A stretch of 64,000 bases of DNA from Phoronis australis (taxonomy: Eukaryota; Phoronida; Phoronidae). The translations under genes were made by a program, and so were the position numbers. The notes below the pieces were generated by a model, which was given only the letters and a program-made list of their open reading frames with translations, was not told the DNA's origin and did not search any database. Of this stretch, positions 11,401 to 26,400 are shown piece after piece. The stretch covers positions 1-64,000 of the forward strand of contig NMRA01000295.1 in the NCBI GenBank assembly GCA_002633005.1. The letters run 5' to 3'. The first letter of the stretch is position 1, and every line of letters begins with the position of its first letter.

Positions 11401-14400
11401 TGCCGCAGAATTGAACCCATGAAGAGAGTAAGTTTAATGGGCCCGGTATAATGGTGGTACTATAGACGACTTTCAAGAGTTTCGTCACACAAAATGGAGT
11501 CATTGAGATGAAAAATAAAGCTACCACTACTAAGAGACTGTTGATCACCTTGGCCGCCTGCTTATTGGCACGAAGTATAACTGCCTGCATTGTACCAGAT
11601 GACTTCTCGGCATCCTGAATGTTCTTCCTAACTGTGCGCACAATTCTAAGGTAGTTTACAGACATGATCGAAGCAGGCAACGCAAAACACAGGATGAAGG
11701 CCGCAATAACGTAATATATCACCTTATCATGCGTCCAGTCTATGGCGCAGACAACCTCCCAGTAGTCGTAATTGATCCATCGCAATATTATTGGCACCAT
11801 GCTGAAAACCAGTGCCTGGATCCAGATATAGGCTATTATCCACTTGGTCTTGGCCCGTGTCATTATTGTAGCATATTGTAGTGAGTACATGACTGAGATA
11901 TACCTGTCTATACTGATTCCTGCTAGTGTCATCATGGATACAATGATAAAGCAATAGTTAAGTGCACAGTTAAAGTCACACATTAGGGAACCCATTACCC
12001 AGTCATTTCCAACTAATGACGTGAAGCTTGGTATCATCACAAAGATGGCGTTGCCGAGATCTGACAGGCACAGATTGAATATGAACATGTTGGACGTCTG
12101 CTCCTTCAGTCTGTTGTTAGTAAAAATGGCGATGAACAGTGCCATGTTGCTGACAATGCTGATCAGGATGATCAGAAAAAGTGCCAAAGCACAAATAGCT
12201 ATCTGGGTCATGCTTCGTTCTGTTGTCTCCTGGCTCAAAGTCACGTTACTTGAGTTGTTGGCCATGTCAAGTCCTTGGCTGCTTCTCACCAGTAGTTAGT
12301 CCAGATCTTTTGTTTTGAATTTAGGTCTGAAAAAAGGTAATATTTCATGTTATCTACTATAATCAGATCAGAATTATAATCATAACTAAAACATTTGTTA
12401 CTTGAAGATAACTTTTTGTGTGTATAATTGTTGTTGATGTGCAATCATTGAGTTGTTTCATTTTGTTTACATGTAAAGGAATTAAAGATAAAGTCAACGT
12501 TACTTGGATTAAATAAAATAATCTGTTGATTTTATTGAATTATTAAATAAAAATGTACCTGATTTGTATGGATAGCATTCCATTGATTTAAACTTATGTG
12601 ATCGTTTGATCCTTGAGGGCACCATTGCACATTACCCGGAATTTCCATAGATAAGCCGATGGGCGTGTGTATTCGTATAATGAAAATTTTAAGGTGTTTT
12701 AGTAAGATTTTATTTGGAAAGGGGGCATATAAACAGAAAGTCATACTTTTGCTGTCTTTGACATTCTTTACTTAAAGCTGACAGTGTTTTTTTTTAATTT
12801 TATGTTAATAAGTGCATAGTTCACCAACACCTTATTCGTTTTTATAAATGATAAATGCTTCACAAAACAAAACTGAATTTGTGTCAAAAAGTTGATGCTT
12901 AGTGGGCTTTTAAAAGCAAATTTTCTGAATAAACGTCCCACTGTCTGGACACTTGACACAAGAAGTTGTAACACCAAATAAATGTCCCACTATCTGGTCA
13001 CTTGACGCCAGAAGTTGTAACACCAAATAAACGTCCCACTATTTGGTCACTTGACACCAGAAGTTGTAACACCAAATAAACGTCCTACTATCTGGTCACT
13101 TGACACCAGAAGTTGTAACACCAAATAAACGTCCCATTATCTGGACACTTGACACCAGAAGTTGAAACACCAAATAAACGTCCCACTATCTGGTCACTTG
13201 ACACCAGAAGTTGTAACACCAAATAAACGTCCCACTATCTGGTCACTTGACACCAGAAGTTGTAACACCAAATAAACGTCCCACTATCTGGTCACTTGAT
13301 GCCAGAAGTTATAAGACCAAATTAACGTCCCACTATCTGGTCATTTGACCCCAGAAGTTGTAACATCAAATAAACGTCCCACTATCTGGTCACTTGACAT
13401 CAGAAGTTGTAACACCAAATAAACACCCATGGGCGTTTATTCCGCATAATTTTCTGGTTGGCTTATCTACGGTTTGGTAATTTCTTTATTAGTATAGTTT
13501 ACCTCATCATTCTTATGACTTGATAGTAACAGTATTCTATCAGTACTCTTGCATGAGATAAATCTTCCAACTGCTTGTTTGAATTGTTGAACAATTATTG
13601 TTTAACACTAACATGAAGATCATTGGCTTTATGGGAGTTTTGTTGCAGTCGCTATACTAGTATGCAAGCGTAACATACTGTTCAATCTATAACATAGAAA
13701 ATAAATCTGAAATGTAAAATATACCGTAGACGTTCGGGTTAACACCCTGGGCGGTTAAATTGGCAAACCCAAAAATTTGGGGGTGGGCGGTTAACCAGGC
13801 ATGGGCGCTTAAATGTGAAATTTCAAGACATCATGGGTGGGCGGTTAACCGAACATGGGTGCTATTTACGACACACAACCGCCCTGGGCAGTTAATTTTA
13901 CCTCATGATCTGAGTCCCCATCCGTACTGGGAACGTGTGACTTTGTAAAGACCTTTATCGTCATGAAATGCGTATCCTGCACACTCTAACACACAGTTTC
14001 GAATTTGTGGACTGTGGTCAAATCATTCCGAACGTTTGCATAGAATGCGTGCTGCATAGCTCAGCGCCTCAGATGAGAACGATTATTGCGAATTCTACTC
14101 TTATTTTCACTATACTTCGCAGACATTGGTGAAAATGTTCACCTACGTAGCAGGCGGTAACTATGCTGTCATTTTAACCGAGTTGTGGTCACGCGCTGAC
14201 CCATTGTTCTTGTGTGATAAGTGCACGCATGTAAGCTTCACGTGTTGCAGAGGTCACAGCATAGATTAAATTTATGGTTAGTCCCAAGTGCCAGCTGTCC
14301 CAAGTTCTAGGCTAAGCCTGGGGCCTTCGATGCTCTTGTTCAAGACTCCCTGATCCAATGAATTTGTTAACGTATGGTTTACATGCGGCTGTCTAATAAT

Positions 14401-17400
14401 ATCTTGGTGCTGCTCACTTTCCGTAGCTTGAAACATGCTACGGTACGCATGACAACAAAAATAGCACGCAAGCGAACACGAGGCAGTTGTCAATCAAAAC
14501 ATAGTTACCGCAGCGGAGTCAAGAACATGTATTTGCTTAAAATTTTATTTAAAAAATACTAATGACTTTGGGAGTCTGAGGGATAATTAGTTGGTACACT
14601 CACGTCGTCAGTAAAAAACAATTCGTAGATAAAGCCCCAATTATTCGGGTAATCGGCACCCCTGGTTAGCTGTGCGACTAGTGACGAGATCTAACCAGCA
14701 ACGCGTCTTTACCAACCTCCCGTTCAGTAACGCTAGGACCACTCTAAAAACCAATACTTCGCGAGATTACGTGAGATATTGCCGTGTATTTTGAATAATA
14801 ACGTGTGGCTTTGGCTATATTTTAGGTAGCTCCTGGCGTTACTCACGCGCGCCTGTACTTGAAAGACGGACATCCTTGATAACCCTGTAATTATATTCTT
14901 CAAAATTTGACACCTTTTTGTGAGTTATGGGAATTCTTAAAAATCCGAGAGCTTCCAGCCTAAAGCTCATTGAGAGGGTTGGCAAAACCACTGTCACGGC
15001 ATTTCTCTGGCCTGATTGTTTCGAATATATGTTTTATCTAGTGCATTGCATTCGGAAACTCAGTGCGGCAGACAGTGTGCCTGAAAGTGGTGGTATAGAT
15101 GCAAGCGTGGTTCTTAAACTTAAATTTGCGAGCTTGAGAAGAAAATAAAGTGACAAAGCATTCGAGGTATTACATTTTGAAGTAAATCCATGACGGGTAA
15201 TCGCATGTTTCCTTAGCACTGGGCGCGTAATCATCAATCTTCAAAAGTCGGAGATGGGCACTTAACTGAGAGGTGGGCGCTTAACTGGAAATCTTCAAAA
15301 AATCGCAGAGGTGCGGTTAACCGAGCAGTGGGCGGTTTAATCGAAAATCCACCTAAAGTAGGGGATGGGCGGTTAAGTGAACATGGGCGTTAACCCGAAC
15401 ATTTACGATAAATAGGTAAATAAACCAACAAGAATGGATCCATTTACCTATTTATGTTCAATTTATGCAACACGTTTGAATTCTGCTGAACATGTTAAAG
15501 TTTATTGGGTTGGATTAGTTTTAAATTTTCCGTTAGTGTTTACCTGTAATATGTGATCTACTGTATGAAAGAACTCTTTATAGAGTATAACTGGGATATA
15601 ATCTGGCCAATATAACTCACAATATGACTCATAAGTGTTCTACTGTATGAAGGAACTCTTTATAGAGTATAACTAGGATATAATCTGGCCAATATAACAC
15701 ACAATATGGCTCATAAGTGTTCTACTGTATGAAGGAACTCTTTATAGAGTATAACTAGGATATAATCTGGCCAATATAACACACAATATGGCTCATAAGT
15801 GATCTACTGTATGAAAGAACTCTTTATAGAGTATAACTAGGATATAATCTGGCCAATATAACACACAATATGGCTCATAAGTGATATTTTGTTTCCATGA
15901 AAGATGGGGGTATCACTCAAGTAATGCTGTTTGGCTGTCAAGTTCTATATCATCGGTGCCAGAGATAATTTTGTGAACAATATTGCAATTCACAACCATG
16001 TTAATTCCTAATGAAAAATGAAATGCAGTAATTATGGTAATTATAGTTATCCATAATTGGTGAGATTTCACATTGTCGTTATGCACATTTTAAGTCTCAG
16101 TCTTCAACTAATGATAACACAAGTCTCTAATTGAGCAATTTTCTGAGGCGGATTAAGTTTTCCATCTTTAAATTGTCTTCCTTAAAATGGTTGTCAGATC
16201 AATCATGCCTATAGTAAGCTTGTTTATTCAATTTGTCCTGGCTATCTCTGAAAAGGTTGTACTTTTATGGTTCTGTGCCTGCTAGTGGCTCTTTTTATTA
16301 CTTTTGGATCCGTTCGTTGGCGTCCGCATCTTTATTTGCCAAACTGCTCGGAGGATCATGAAATTTCTTAGATGTGTTCTTATTGAGATGGGTGCAACTA
16401 ATGTTGATATTTGGACTGGCCAACTACTGCCGTGCAACCCTTTGGCAATTTAACTTTTTGTGGAAGTCTCCATATTTACAAAGTTCCTTGATGGTTTTTC
16501 ATGGAAGTTGACACATAGGCTTTTATTAAGGAGACGACAAGTTTCGATTTTCTGATGAATTCAACATAATCTGTACCCCTTGTGACCCTTTCATTATTTT
16601 TGGTATCCGCTTCTTCATGGACAACTCTAGAAGCATATAGTTAGCAGTGCAGTGCTGGGTGCATTTCAGCGCCTTGCATTGCTCTTGTTACAAAAATAGA
16701 GAGTCCTGAAATATTTCAGTATTTGATTATTTTTATTTGCAAGCATCCCCTCTTTTTCCTCAAGACTACATAACAAATTATTATAACTTTTAATATTGTG
16801 TTATGTAATACAACCTAGCTGGAAAACTAAGACTAACATACCGCATTTGCCCTAATAACTGCCCATGCCCCTATAAGCACTGCCCACGTTTACCAGCCTC
16901 GCCGCTATATGTCGGTATTTAGCCGTTACTATACACTTCAAACTTCTGCCGTGCTCTAGAAGGAACGCAAATTTTGCTGACCTCGTGGGGAACGTGTCCC
17001 ATTATGGTCTGGCCTTTTAGAACACACCAGTGTACATGTCAACGGCATTGAATCTATTCTGTACAAATTCCATATCTTCTCCTTCAACAGGATTCCAAAT
17101 TTCTTTGTACGCATATCTAATCCATGTATCAAATGTGTTCTCTTGAATTGTAAACGTGTTGTGAGAAATAAACTATATCTGTAAGAACAGAGCTATGCTG
17201 TATCTGAGAGAACAGAAATACAGGAAATGATAAATGAGCTGCAGTTTGTAAGAAAACAATTATATTCATTACAAAACGTTAATATAAAGACGTCCTTGTT
17301 TTATGTGCAGAAGGAAGATTGTCTCCCTTCTGTTGCCAGGCAGAAGGTTGGAAATGAAATTGATAAAGTACAACAGATAACAATCTAAATATTTGATTGA

Positions 17401-20400
17401 CACATGTATGATTAGGTAGACTATGTCTTTTATAGTATCAGGTATTAGACATGGTGATCAGTGTATTAGACATGGTGATCAGTGTATTAGACATGGTGAT
17501 CAGTGTATTAGACATGGTGATATTGATAATGATAGTAATACACATAGCAGACAGTGATGATAGTTACCTACTTCTCAGGGTTAATGCCAAAGTTCAGCTA
17601 AGTACTGGTGTTGTACCAGTCCGTGGAAAGTTTTGTTTTATTTATCATTTGCTTGGATTTTCCAGGTAATGATCCTTCTGGATGAGACCAACAGTGATTG
17701 GTGGAAGGTTCGGAAATCTAACAGGCTGGAGGGCTATGTGCCAGCAAACTATGTCAAACAGGTAGAACCCAAAGTGGTTCAAAAGAAAGTGAAAAAGACT
17801 GTGACTGAACCACAGATGGTTAAAGTCAAGAAGACTGTCTTCAAAACGGAAGTTGTGAAGAAGCCGAAGCGGTCATCAAGTCTGAGACGAACACCCTCGG
17901 GTATGGTTATAATTCTAGGATCTGTTATTGTGTTTCTGCTGATGTTATAGCCAAATTTTTTGTTGTTTTGTTTTCATTTTGAAGTTGCAAGATGTCTCAT
18001 AATTATCCTCACTATAGTTTGCAAGTATTGCTATAGACATGGCAACACAAACTGCATACACTATAGTTTGAAAGTATTGCTATAGACATGGCAACACAAA
18101 CTGCATATACACTATAGTTTGAAAGTATTGCTAGAGACATGGCAATGCAAACTGCATACACTTAATAGTTTGCAAGTATTGCTATAGACATGGCAACACA
18201 AACTGCATACAGTATAGTTTGCATGTATATTCATAGATTAAATACTTTGAGATGTGTCATGCCATATTAAAAACCTGTCGCACACGGACACAGCGCCACC
18301 TGGTTTTTACTGTGGTGGATACATCGGGATGGCTCATCTCTCATGTCTGTCGCCTGGTAGTTTTTTTGCTTCCATCAAAAAACATGACGAAGATGACAAT
18401 CGGGTCAGTCTGATGTATTTCATTCATTTTAGGAACTTTTCAGAATTCAATCCAGATGACAGACTTTGTCAAATATTTGGTCAATATTAAGACTTCGTGC
18501 TATGAGTTACTTTGCAATATATTTTTTTCGTGCTATATTTTCACGTCCCAGCAAAAAGTTAACCGAAACCCTCTATAGAGTTGCTTTGTCAACTGCAAAT
18601 CCATTTCTTTTGCTACATTACAGATTGTTTAACTTGAGTGCTTTTTGATTGTGCTTGTTGCTAGGCAATCCGTCTACAGCTTAGTTAAAAAACGTCACAG
18701 CATTGAGGCATAGAGTACATGCATTTTGACATAGGATTTAGCAATAGCATGAATGCAAAAAACAACTGGATTTGGAAAGCTAAAAAATAAGAGGTTATTT
18801 CCATCGAGAACTGTTGGAATTTATTGCAGCGCAATACTGCACTTGAGCATTCACATTTGCAAACGACATTATGGGTCGACCACAGTTGTTCTCGGGTGGC
18901 GCGTAAAACATCCTTAGGACAATAGCACCCCCTGAAGGAAATGTCCTGATGCATTTTGGAATATTTAAGCTATGATTTATTAGCATTTATCCATTGTCTG
19001 CACATTAAGTATTAACCTGTAGGTCTCAAATTTTGACTTGTAAGTCTGATTTTCGTGTTTGCAATATCTCTTTGTTTACATGATTGATGTAACATTTTTT
19101 GATTGATTGATTGGATTTTTCCTATTTACAGCCCCGTTTTTCTACAATTTGCTATTTACAGCCCCGTTTTTCTACAATTTGCTATTTACAGCCCTATTTG
19201 TCAGCACAATTCACTCGATTGGTGATTGTCAAGATAATTGTTTATTATGCTGAACAGATGTAACTGCTTGCAGATAATCTTTAAGGCTTACACAAAGTGA
19301 CCAGCAAACTTTCATATTCATGGACCAACAGACATATTTTTGCTAAGCAAACATTTGCATATCAGCGATTTCCTTCATATTGTACGTGGCATGATAGAAT
19401 CAAATACATTCTGGAATTGTCTGTGAAAACTCACCATTTGGCAATTAATGTGACATATTGCCCTAATACGCACCCGGGCGCTTAGTAAAATTCATTTCAA
19501 GGAGGACACTTATTGTAATCTAAAGTAGTTGAAACCTGATCTCCGAAACAGGTGAAATTGGAAACTAGGAATCATCAAATTTACCATCTGTGATGAATCT
19601 GTAACCTATGGCAAACTTTCTAAAAACCTGTGATGCATTGCTATCAGACTTTATTGTTAAATTACGGTCATTTTACTGAAAATAGTGCTTAAATCCCAGG
19701 GGGAAGCTTGCCGACTGATGTGTCACTGCTTCGCGGTGGTCGATATGGCAACTTGAATATAAATACAGTTTTGATTCGATCAACAAATTACCTGAAATCC
19801 TCCTTAAGTTTTCCAAATAGCGTCCCTAAGATTTTTAAGTTTCTTTGGAGTCGGAATTAACTGCATGTTAAGTCCAAATCTGCGCTAAATCGTATCCCGC
19901 AAGATGAGAAAAATCTCTGGACGAACACACAATGTTGTTGTCACGTGACGTGTGTTTTGAAATTCGTCTGGGTGTCTGTCATTGATGGAGTTCGTGCAGG
20001 TTATCAGTGTTCATTTGCCGGAGTAAACCCAATGTAACAATCGAGGTGTGCATTGTATCAAAAGGAATTAAACCATAAGCAGTAAAGCAAGACATGTTTT
20101 ATTTTGCACTTGCTGGTATCATTTACTATCTACTACCATTTTAAAAACGTTCGAGAATTGTCTCGCTAAGATCAATATAATATCATTGAGTCACTGGGTG
20201 ACTGGATACGTGACAGTCTGACAGTTGCTTTTTCGGGAGATTCGGGTGTAAGGGTGCCGATGTGTTTACTTTCAGTGGGTCATTTTATCTGATATTTGAC
20301 TTAAAAAAACACCAATTATGATTAATTAAATAATTCCTCCTAAAGATAACTTAGAAGTATTAGAAACTTTCGGAAATTAGTGCCAGTAAATTTCTTGCTG

Positions 20401-23400
20401 ATGCTTTGCTAGCCGTTGTTTCACGGATAAGTCCCGAAGACTAATGTCTGCGATGGCAGGTATGAAGCAGGCACTTCCTGGCCACATGCTTTTAACACCA
20501 TGTTTTTTTATGTGTGAAACAGCCGTCACTTGAATTGCACACTTTGACTACCAGGTTTTGACGTGTACAAAGATATTTGGAATCCTGTTGAGGGAGAAGA
20601 ATTGGAAATCGGTTGGAAATTCTGGTTGAAAAGTAAGCCGTGTCTTTTTTGAAAGGCCAGACCATAGTGGGACACATTCCTTACGAGATCAGCAAAACTT
20701 GTGCTTTCTTTCTGGAGTACGGCGAAAGTTTGAAGTGTATAGTCACGGCTAAATTGACCTATCACCAGGATTATGACGGACGGCTTAATTGACCAATCAG
20801 AACGCAGCATTCTTGGCACACCTTCATCTGCGTTTCCAAGCTGCCATTTTACCCGACAAACCACACGTAGTCGAGTAAAACTTACTTTAGATTATAGCTC
20901 AAGAAATTGTCCGCTAAGAATGGTGAAATGGAGTTGATATGGCGTGTGTAGCACTGACAGCCGTTATGCTGCTCCAGAATAATATCCTGTCATTTTTTGG
21001 CATGTCCTAAGCCAAAAAATGATGTTCAAAGGCGTAAACTATGGACCAAACTGTACGGCCACACGAGCAGCTGAACTTAACGTTGTTGCTTGATAACTCG
21101 AAGGCTATAATAAACACATATATATTAGTTCCAAGATACGCACTTTTCATCTTGGTGGCTATGGTGCAGGGCTATCTCAGATTTTGACTCCCGAGTTGGC
21201 TACGTCTGGCTGCCTTTCACGGTCTCACCAATTGCTGGATCTCAGCACCCTAGTGGTAGTCCCCTGAAGTTGTTGTTTTCAAGGACATTTTTATGTTTTT
21301 TTTATTTATTTCAACCTAATGGACATTATTTTGTTATGTATGAGAGGTACATTTTTGTTATTCATAAACCCGTAGGCTGGCGTTCAACTGAACTTTTCTC
21401 CCAGTCAAAATTCAGAGATTCGATCGGCACAGGGAGGGGCACTGGATTACTGCCGGAACTCAAAGCCTTGGTCGAGCTGTTGTCACTAAAAATAAACTGT
21501 TTAATTACTTTTTAACGTGTACCTCTAGTATACACTATGTCTGTAGAGTTAGAGAGAGCTCATTTTGAAGTTGTGCAAACATGATATTTAGATTTATGAA
21601 GCTTTAATATAGAATTTGAGTTGCAACTACCACACCAGATTTGTAATCTTTTGTAACCATACCCCGCCTTAGTGATCATGCTACCTTCAAAATTAAATGA
21701 AAGCTACCTTTATGGAATGAAACACTACAAAAAAATGCCAAGTTCATCAGAAGGTAGGCCCAACTTAAATGTCTTATGGTGCAAACGGACAATTCCATAG
21801 GCGGATTTAGGGGGGAGGGGGCAGGGGCCCAAGCCCCCCCCCCCTTGGCTGCCGCAAGCAAAATGAAACAGTAAGAGCGTGAAGCGTGAGGAAATATTGA
21901 GTTCAGTAACTAACTGCTTGTATTGCTGACGAGTTGACGATATATTCGACAGTGGTGGCTCATCGCATTTTGCTGTCGTGTGCAATTAGTAGTCACATCT
22001 GTTTTAATTTGCTGATCAAAATCGAATATTAAAATCAAGCATAGCCTAGATCCTGGTGAGTTAGGGACTAACAGTTGATTTTTCATAGATCTGAAAGAAT
22101 AACTGATGTTATTAAATGTATTTTTATTAAAATAAAAAACCAGGCTCATGATTGAAAATCAAAATTATTTGACCATTTTTTAAATTTTGATAAATTAAAA
22201 ATGAACTCAGCCCCAGAAATTGCTTTTGCATTATATCCAGGTTCTCATTCACTCCCTTGCACACATTTACAAGTAATTATTTGACCATCAGTTCTGCTTT
22301 TTTGGTTTTAATAATTCTTACCTCCAGTCTATTTCATGTGTTTGGTTTCAAATCATCAATCGGGGCAAGTTGAATTTTAAAATTAAAACACCTAATTCGT
22401 TCGTCCAAAGCATAACTTGTTTTAGAGCTCAATTTCAGTTAACTGGACAGAGCAAGCATAGTTATCATGTTTCTTTAGGGGCCTCGTTCATCCGAGGGGA
22501 AAGGTGCCGGTGCCTTCTGACTGAGAGGGGGATTTTTTCGCTGAGTGAGGGGAAAAACATACCCCCCGATCATCATCAATAGCACCCCGCCCTGTTGCAA
22601 GCTCTCATAGGCTCTGTCTCAAGTAGCATTTTGTACTCTTTCAAATTGTCACCTATGTGGTTACAGGTGATTTGTACGTTGCGGGAGAGAACTTTTCAAT
22701 CACTAGGGGAATTTTTAGGGTCTCGTGGGGGGAATTTCGGGGGATTTTTCAATGTTTTTAAGAGGGGAATAGGGCCAATGTTCAGACCCAAAATCGAGGA
22801 ATTGATGGCCCTGACCTTTTTGGATAGAAAAATGCATCATATTTCAACCCGCAATCATGAAAACACAGTCTGGCTGGTCGTTGCTATGATGCTCGCCAAC
22901 TGGTATGCAACAGTTAAAATATGATCTAACTTTTCGAAAATATTTATAAATTTTACACGGACATATTTTCCTTCGTCGCTATGTATAACAACGACCCAAC
23001 ACTTCCGAATCTTAATGTCCTTAGATATTGTAAAACAGACAGCTGAGTTCCGTATTTTTTCTAGCCATTCGAGCAACGCGGAATACAACCAGTATGCCGA
23101 TAAGCCAACAGAGCTATTGTAGCGCGCCTCGTTTTGGAACGCGCCTCCTGTCGGCGTGAATTAGATCTATGGCGCTATTTATCCGTGACTATACACTTCA
23201 AACTTCCGCCGTGCTTCAAAAAGAATGCAAAAGTTTCACTGATCTTGCAAGGGCTTGTCCTATTATGATATGGCCTTTCAGAAGAGAGGCAGTGTACTTG
23301 TCAAAGGGATTGGATTGTATCTTTCGCTTTCAGGTATTCTCCCTCAACAGGAATCCAAATTTCTTCGTATTCGTGAAAACTGCGAATTGAAGACTAATAA

Positions 23401-26400
23401 AAACTTGGCCTTTGTTAAAAGCACGTGGCCAGAAAGCGCGCGCTACATACAAGTACCTGTCATTGAAAATAATTAAGTCTTTGGGAACTTTCTATTCATT
23501 AAACGAGTAAATAGCTACGGCAAGAAATAAATACTGGCACTTATTTCCGACAGTTTTTAATACCGTAACAACATTTGTGTTATTTTTGAGAGAAATTATT
23601 AAATTAATCATAATTGGTGTTTTTAAAGTCAAAATGACCCACTGATAGTGAACACTTCTGCACTCTTACACCCCCCATATCTCCCTTAAAATAACTGTTC
23701 AACTATTACGCATCCAGGCACTCGGCGACTCAATATCGGCTTTACGGAGACAATTCTCGGACGTTTTTTAGCATTTGAGATCAACAAGTGCTAAATAAAA
23801 CATGTTCCGCTTTACTGCTTGAGTTAACTTGTTTAATTGCACACCTAGCTCTACCTTACATCGTGTTTACTCAGGCAAATGAACCCTGCTGACACACACG
23901 CGCTCACTTACACAATACGTAGACGAACTTCAAAACAAACGTTACATGACAACAATGTGTGTTTGTCCAGAGATTTTTCTCGTGTTGTGGGGTACGATCT
24001 ACTGCATATTTGGACTTAATGTGCACGACTCCACAGGACCTTAAAAATCTTAGGGACGCTATTTTGAAAACTTATGGTGGACTTCAGGTAATTTGTTGAG
24101 TTGAAACTATATTTTTACCAAGAATTCAAGTTGACCTTTTAGCGATCGCAAGGCAGCGACGCATCAGTCGGCGAGTTTTCGCACTGGTATTTTCTGAAAA
24201 TGCTCATAATTTAGTAACAAAGTTTGATATCAGTGCACCTCAATTTTGTAGGACTTTTATTATAGGTTACAGATGCATCACAGAGCGTAAATTTGATGAA
24301 TTATAGCTTGCGATTTCACCTGTTTTGGAGACCGGGTTCCTTCCACTTCGTGCTATAATAAGTGCCTGCGTTCCTGAAGCGAATTTTTCTAAGCGCCCTG
24401 TCGGCTGGGTGCTTATTAGGGCAAATATGTTCAGTTATTTTTGCACGTACACGCTCATGGGCTGAGAACTTATTTCAGCAAATTCTGAAGACGTGTGGAG
24501 TGCTTATAGGGGCATGGGCGCTTATTAGGGCGAATACAGTGTGCATAGCCAGCAGTCAATAAGATTTCTCAAAGGCGTTTACATGCATAGAAAATTCGAT
24601 GACTTTGTCATTATTCAAAACACGATTTTGGTGAATGATTTATGACATATAGTCAACATTATGTTTTCACCCCAATACTACAAGGAAAGTTCATTAATTA
24701 ACATGTGGATGAAAATTACGATAGGCTCCTCCCCCCAGAATTTCCTCTTATTTCGTTCTTCATCTCACCTTGTACGCTTCTCTTCAGTTAGGATCTAAGT
24801 GAAACGGACAGGGATCTCTGTTCATCTACTGAAAATGACCTTGAAAAGTGTGATTTGTCATTTTTCAAGACCTTAGAAATCAATTAAGATAGTGTCTTAT
24901 TATTTTGTCATGTACTTTGTGCATCAAGACAGTATTCACACTATCTTATTAGTAACAAATTTTGAAAATATGGATTTAACTGTGTACAATATCTAAATAT
25001 TGAATTTTTGGAAAAAATAGTGAAGGTTGACAATTACCTTAAAGTGTTCATTAACTAAATGGAATTGTATAAGCTAATTAAAATGATTTGTAAGTCTAGC
25101 AAGTTATTTGACTGAGGATGCTGTTTGACCTTTATAAGTACCGATGTTGCAAATCAGTGAAAAATGGAATTGTATATTAAAACTAACTAGAAGGATTTGT
25201 AAGTCTAGCAAGTTATTTGTTAAAGGTGCCCTTTGGCCTTTATAAGCACCGAGGCTTCAAGTCTGTGAAAAGGCCTTGCGCAACTGTTCACATGAGTGTC
25301 ACACATTCGTTTGTAAAAGAGTCGCACATTTGTTTGTAAAAGAGTCACGCATCTGTTTCCCGACTTCTATCTGCATATTAAAATGCTAATTTCGGGCCTG
25401 GATGTTGTCAGTGTGCAACTGCCGTTAGACTCCATCGGACAGAAACAAGTTGAGAGCGGCCATGAGGACACCCGCCCCCGCCTGACGCCTCTTTCCCAAT
25501 TGTTCCCGCAACAGAAAAGTGCCGGGTTCTGTGGCCGCAAATCCCTGGCGTGTTTTTTGTCTTAATGAGATCGTGGTCTCAGTCGATGTGGCGTCCGTGC
25601 TACTTTCTAAGACAAACACAATTCAGAGGTATTCGACCACGGCCCGCGTTTACTATTTATGCCTACTAGGCCGCGCACTCAATATTCGGCGGTGAGAGAA
25701 TTCAAAGAAACTATGTCAACTTTGAATAATATTCTGAAATTTGAGTAAAGCTAAGGGGCGGCCTCAGTATTTTATGCGCAAACATTCGCCGCCGCGTTGG
25801 CGTAATCTGTATGTTGCAGCCGTGTGCTTCATGGAGAGACCTACTAAGAATCCATGATGACGAGGTGAGAGTTCCTCGCTTATTCTTTCCAATTAAATGT
25901 ACTTTTATATTAAAGGTAAGTGGCCAAGATCTTAACCTTTATTCTAGTCTTTAGTGCAGTGCCAAAGATACAATGTCATGTAAATCCACTTTTCGTCCAT
26001 GTTTTGTAAAAATCGAACGGAGGCCCATGCAGTCACGCCAGGATTTTCCTTTTGTCTCCGGCGTAGGCTTACAACTACTAGCCCACAGAGTCAACTGTTC
26101 AAAAGTTTTGCATTTCCCGTTTTAATCATTCATTTTGGCATTAAGTCCTGATGTGGAATCAGTCCTGCGTGGAATATTATGGCCATAAACTGTTGACAAT
26201 CACCAAATTTTATGAATCCACATTTTTACATGTGGACGCATTATGCCGTCATCTCCGTCCGGCGTCCGCTGCTCTATCTCCAAAACGCCTTGACGTATGT
26301 TCATGGAATTTTGCACATTTGTTACTTCCGTGGATGGGATGGCATGAGCGAAGGTTCGGACGGATCTGACTAACGGTGTGCCCCCTAGTGGCAATTTTAG

